Shown piece after piece: positions 7,655-9,089 of a DNA stretch of 9,089 bases. This DNA comes from Gammaproteobacteria bacterium. Lineage in GTDB: Bacteria; Pseudomonadota; Gammaproteobacteria; GCA-001735895. Each line of letters starts with the position of its first letter. Position 1 is the stretch's first letter. The position numbers and the translations under genes are program-made. Below the pieces are notes generated by a model. That model had not been told where the DNA came from, made no database searches, and worked only from the letters and a program-made list of their open reading frames with translations. The DNA lies in contig JAOUJX010000150.1 in the NCBI GenBank assembly GCA_029882955.1, positions 1-9,089 of the forward strand, given 5' to 3'.

Positions 7655-7817
7655 AAGGCTAACCAGAGTCGTTGAAATTGCCGGTAGAAAGTATTGCGAA
7701 GGCCTGCTGGAATCAACTATTAGATCGCTCGATGACGATGTGTTTGAGTCCCTGGGACAGGGACGGGTTAATGAGACGGTAAGGGTAAGGGGGTCAAAGC
7801 AATGATGCCAACGGATA
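7655..7817. other. Gene-free junction between speB and intI
   Basis: This convergent spacer holds no gene I can support. One plus-strand frame is open for 49 codons (7656-7802, stop TGA at 7803-7805) but has no ATG, no convincing ribosome site and no recognised similarity. It also holds the hairpin at 7748-7764 and a purine-rich stretch (7780-7797) ending in GGGGGTCAAAG. No U-tract terminator is visible for either flanking gene. Confidence 0.6.
7748..7764. repeat. Perfect hairpin, 7-bp stem and 3-base loop
   Basis: GTCCCTG, loop GGA, CAGGGAC form a GC-rich perfect inverted repeat. It lies 94 bases after speB and 54 bases after the end of intI, between convergent genes. It could slow transcription from both sides, but no T-run follows on either strand, so I do not call it an intrinsic terminator. 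Confidence 0.7.
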
Positions 7818-8813
7818 TTACTCAGAGGGTTTTGTTCCGAACAGCCCCATGTTGTTGTCTAAAGGGCTCCTGACAGCATTGCCACCGCGTTCGAGCACAT
7901 GTGTGTAGATCTGGGTGGTACGAATATCTTTATGGCCCATCAGCTCCTGGACTGTTCTAATATCGTAACCTGCCTGTAATAAATGAGTGGCAAAAGAATG
8001 TCGAAAGGTATGTGTGCTAGCCTGTTTGGCAATACCCGTTTTTTTAATCGACTGTTTAATGGCGCGTTGTAATAGTTGTTCACCTAAATGATGACGCCTT
8101 TCAATGCCCGACCTCGGATCGATCGAACGACTTTTTGCCGGAAAAACATATTGCCAGGCCCATTCCTGATTAGCGCTGGGGTATTTTCTTTCCAGTGCGA
8201 AAGGTAAATATACAGTACCAAATCCAGCCTCCAGATCAAAATTAAAAAGTTCCCGGGTTTTATCTAGCTGGAACCTGAGGTCAGCTACTACCTGGTCGGG
8301 TAAAAGCGTGACTCTATCCTTCCTGCCTTTGCCATCGCGCACTGTTATCGTCTTGTAATCAAAATCGACATCCTTAACCCGCAATCGAACACATTCCATT
8401 AAACGCAAGCCAGACCCGTATTGTAATTTAGCCATGAGTAAGAAAGGCGGCTGAAGATTCCGGATGACTTGCGATGCCTCGTCAACAGTAAAAACGACAG
8501 GTACACGAGTTGACGGTTTCGCACGAGTAACGCCTTCTAGTTTAGGAAGTTCAATTTCCAGGACTTGCTTATAGAGAAATAATAAAGCACTAAAAGCCAG
8601 ATTTTGTGTTGAAGCGCTAACATTACGGTTCACGGCTAGATGAGTCAGGTAATTTTCTATATGTTCAACGCCCAAATCCCTCGGGTGTTGCATAGAATGA
8701 AAATGTAGATATGATTTGATCCAGTGAATGTAGGTTTTTTCAGTGCGAATACTGTAGTGTTTCACACGAATCTTATTTCGTACGACTTCTAATAAACCGG
8801 GAGTTTGTGTCAT
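7818..8813 (-). CDS. intI: Integron integrase (tyrosine site-specific recombinase)
   Basis: IntI inserts and excises gene cassettes by recombining attI with attC sites. The 331-residue protein has an N-terminal SAM-like DNA-binding domain (about 5-90, with HYSIRTEKTYIHWI and STQNLAFSALLFLYKQVL) and a tyrosine recombinase catalytic domain. The residues R137 (GSGLRLMEC), K162/K165 (DGKGRKDR), H268 and R271 (THTFRHSFATH), H294 (LMGHKD) and nucleophile Y303 (QIYTH) are all present. The segment at about 201-226 (YLPFALERKYPSANQEWAWQ) is the extra helix insertion that separates IntI from XerC/XerD and other recombinases. The ATG has AAGGA 10 bases upstream. The gene is transcribed away from the attI-like region and cassette on its right, the usual arrangement. 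Length and motifs indicate an active enzyme. Likely a chromosomal integron, as no transposon genes are seen. Confidence 0.95.
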   Translation of the reverse strand: MTQTPGLLEVVRNKIRVKHYSIRTEKTYIHWIKSYLHFHSMQHPRDLGVEHIENYLTHLAVNRNVSASTQNLAFSALLFLYKQVLEIELPKLEGVTRAKPSTRVPVVFTVDEASQVIRNLQPPFLLMAKLQYGSGLRLMECVRLRVKDVDFDYKTITVRDGKGRKDRVTLLPDQVVADLRFQLDKTRELFNFDLEAGFGTVYLPFALERKYPSANQEWAWQYVFPAKSRSIDPRSGIERRHHLGEQLLQRAIKQSIKKTGIAKQASTHTFRHSFATHLLQAGYDIRTVQELMGHKDIRTTQIYTHVLERGGNAVRSPLDNNMGLFGTKPSE

Positions 8814-8826
8814 GGGAAGATCATCC

Positions 8827-8855
8827 TTGAAAGTTAAAGTAATATTCCATCAAAT
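8827..8855 (+). promoter_or_regulatory. Possible cassette promoter (Pc-like)
   Basis: TTGAAA (8827-8832) and TCAAAT (8850-8855) are separated by 17 bases and point towards the cassette, just outside the intI start. Transcription would cross the attI-like region into the first cassette ORF. The -10 box matches 4 of 6 positions. Assigned by eye, with no experimental support. Confidence 0.3.
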
Positions 8856-8913
8856 CGACGTATATTTACAGCCACGTCGTTATAAATCAGAGGGTTATAC
8901 TGTCTCTGGTGGG

Positions 8914-8919
8914 ATTATA
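8914..8919 (-). promoter_or_regulatory. Possible -10 box of an intI promoter
   Basis: The minus strand reads TATAAT here, a perfect -10 hexamer, about 100 bases upstream of the intI start. No good -35 box sits 16-18 bases further upstream, but the place falls inside the palindromic box array, where a bound protein could assist or block transcription. No LexA box (CTGT-N8-ACAG) was found in this spacer. Confidence 0.22.
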
Positions 8920-8928
8920 CGTCAAATT

Positions 8929-8946
8929 GACGTGTTATAACACGTC
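8929..8946. repeat. Perfect 18-bp palindrome
   Basis: GACGTGTTATAACACGTC equals its own reverse complement. It spans the inner boxes of the two 23-bp units and abuts the dyad ACGTCAAATTGACGT (8919-8933), sharing one GACGT. The region can therefore pair in alternative ways, forming either the left dyad or the central palindrome. Confidence 0.9.
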
Positions 8947-8981
8947 GTTTTGACGTCTACTAAGCGTTATGGGTAATATCC

Positions 8982-9089
8982 ATGAGTAATAAATACTCGG
9001 TAAACCTCAATGGTGACCGAATAGGCACTACATGCCTTGAGTTAGCTGATTCCCCAATGGGCGTTGTAATGGGCTTAATCCATTTCGAA
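8982..9089 (+). CDS. First integron cassette ORF, hypothetical protein, cut by the window edge
   Basis: Thirty-six in-frame codons from ATG at 8982 reach the window end without a stop. The translation begins MSNKYSVNLNGDRIGTTCLE and continues to a PMGVVMGLIHF segment (residues 26-36). The pattern of a short strand-forming start, a G-x-x-L-E element and a PMGV motif resembles small proteins of unknown function that I recall as frequent in integron cassettes; that likeness is from memory. The start lies 15 bases after the presumed recombination point, in the same orientation as a normal cassette. No strong Shine-Dalgarno sequence is seen, only GGG 8 bases upstream. The function is unknown, and the ORF end and attC site lie outside. 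Confidence 0.65.
   Translation, partial: MSNKYSVNLNGDRIGTTCLELADSPMGVVMGLIHFE

Larger units (their letters stand above)
8857..8957. repeat. Array of six GACGT/ACGTC boxes in the attI-like region
   Basis: The pentamer GACGT or its complement occurs at 8857-8861, 8874-8878, 8919-8923, 8929-8933, 8942-8946 and 8952-8956; the last is within GACGTC. Chance would give well under one in 100 bp. The four right-hand boxes form two units of ACGTC-N5-GACGT spaced exactly 23 bases apart. Units of this kind in this place could be integrase-binding direct repeats of attI or operators controlling intI; the sequence alone does not decide. Confidence 0.8.
8850..8973 (+). other. Probable attI region ending in a GTTATGG core-like site
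   Basis: In integrons the primary insertion site attI lies between the start of intI and the first cassette. Here that interval holds the box array followed by GTTATGG at 8966-8972, which resembles the GTTRRRY core except for T at the fifth position. Recombination normally occurs just after the G of GTT, so the cassette would begin at 8967. The first ORF starts 15 bases later, typical of cassette genes. The left limit of attI cannot be fixed from sequence. Confidence 0.6.

Noticed and set aside
7748..7764. Intrinsic terminator for speB or intI
   Set aside because: The stem is strong, but no T-run follows on either strand.
7656..7805. Small plus-strand gene after speB
   Set aside because: Open for 49 codons but with no ATG, no ribosome site and no recognised family.
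7655..7817. attC site downstream of intI
   Set aside because: No paired GTTRRRY and RYYYAAC core sites with a foldable dyad were found.
8857..8957. CRISPR array
   Set aside because: The repeats are 5-base boxes in both orientations with short gaps, not long direct repeats with uniform spacers.
8814..8981. LexA box controlling intI
   Set aside because: SOS control of intI is common, but no CTGT-N8-ACAG match is present in the spacer.

Overview
The window looks like chromosomal DNA of a marine-type gammaproteobacterium of moderate GC. FadE, FadD and SpeB resemble their Escherichia coli counterparts closely, and the window ends in a chromosomal integron integrase of the kind common in aquatic gammaproteobacteria. 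The assignment rests on recognising protein families by eye; no search was run.

Left part (1-3576, minus strand): a fatty-acid beta-oxidation pair. fadE (acyl-CoA dehydrogenase, complete) is followed 56 bases later on the same strand by fadD (long-chain acyl-CoA synthetase), whose C-terminal part lies beyond the left edge. FadD activates the fatty acid and FadE catalyses the first oxidation step.

Middle (3703-7654): a polyamine block. A class I glutamine amidotransferase-like gene (minus strand, TTG start) is divergent from a three-gene plus-strand operon: a GntR/FCD regulator, a glutamine-synthetase-like gamma-glutamylpolyamine synthetase (PuuA/PauA type) and agmatinase (speB). A plausible order is agmatine to putrescine plus urea by SpeB, gamma-glutamylation by the PuuA-like enzyme, and possibly removal of glutamate from a later intermediate by the amidotransferase. 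The PuuB-like oxidase, the PuuC-like dehydrogenase and a transporter are not in the window. The divergent spacer holds a 10-bp perfect palindrome, TGTGATCACA, inside a longer imperfect dyad, a good candidate operator for the GntR protein.

Right part (7655-9089): an integron. A complete integron-type tyrosine recombinase (intI, minus strand) faces away from a repeat-rich, attI-like region (about 8850-8973) with six GACGT/ACGTC boxes, an 18-bp perfect palindrome and a 23-bp tandem period. A GTTATGG core-like site follows, and then the start of a first cassette ORF that runs off the right edge. The 163-bp stretch between speB and the end of intI has no gene, only a strong hairpin.

No tRNA, rRNA, CRISPR array or insertion sequence was seen. 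The least explained element is the box array in the attI-like region.
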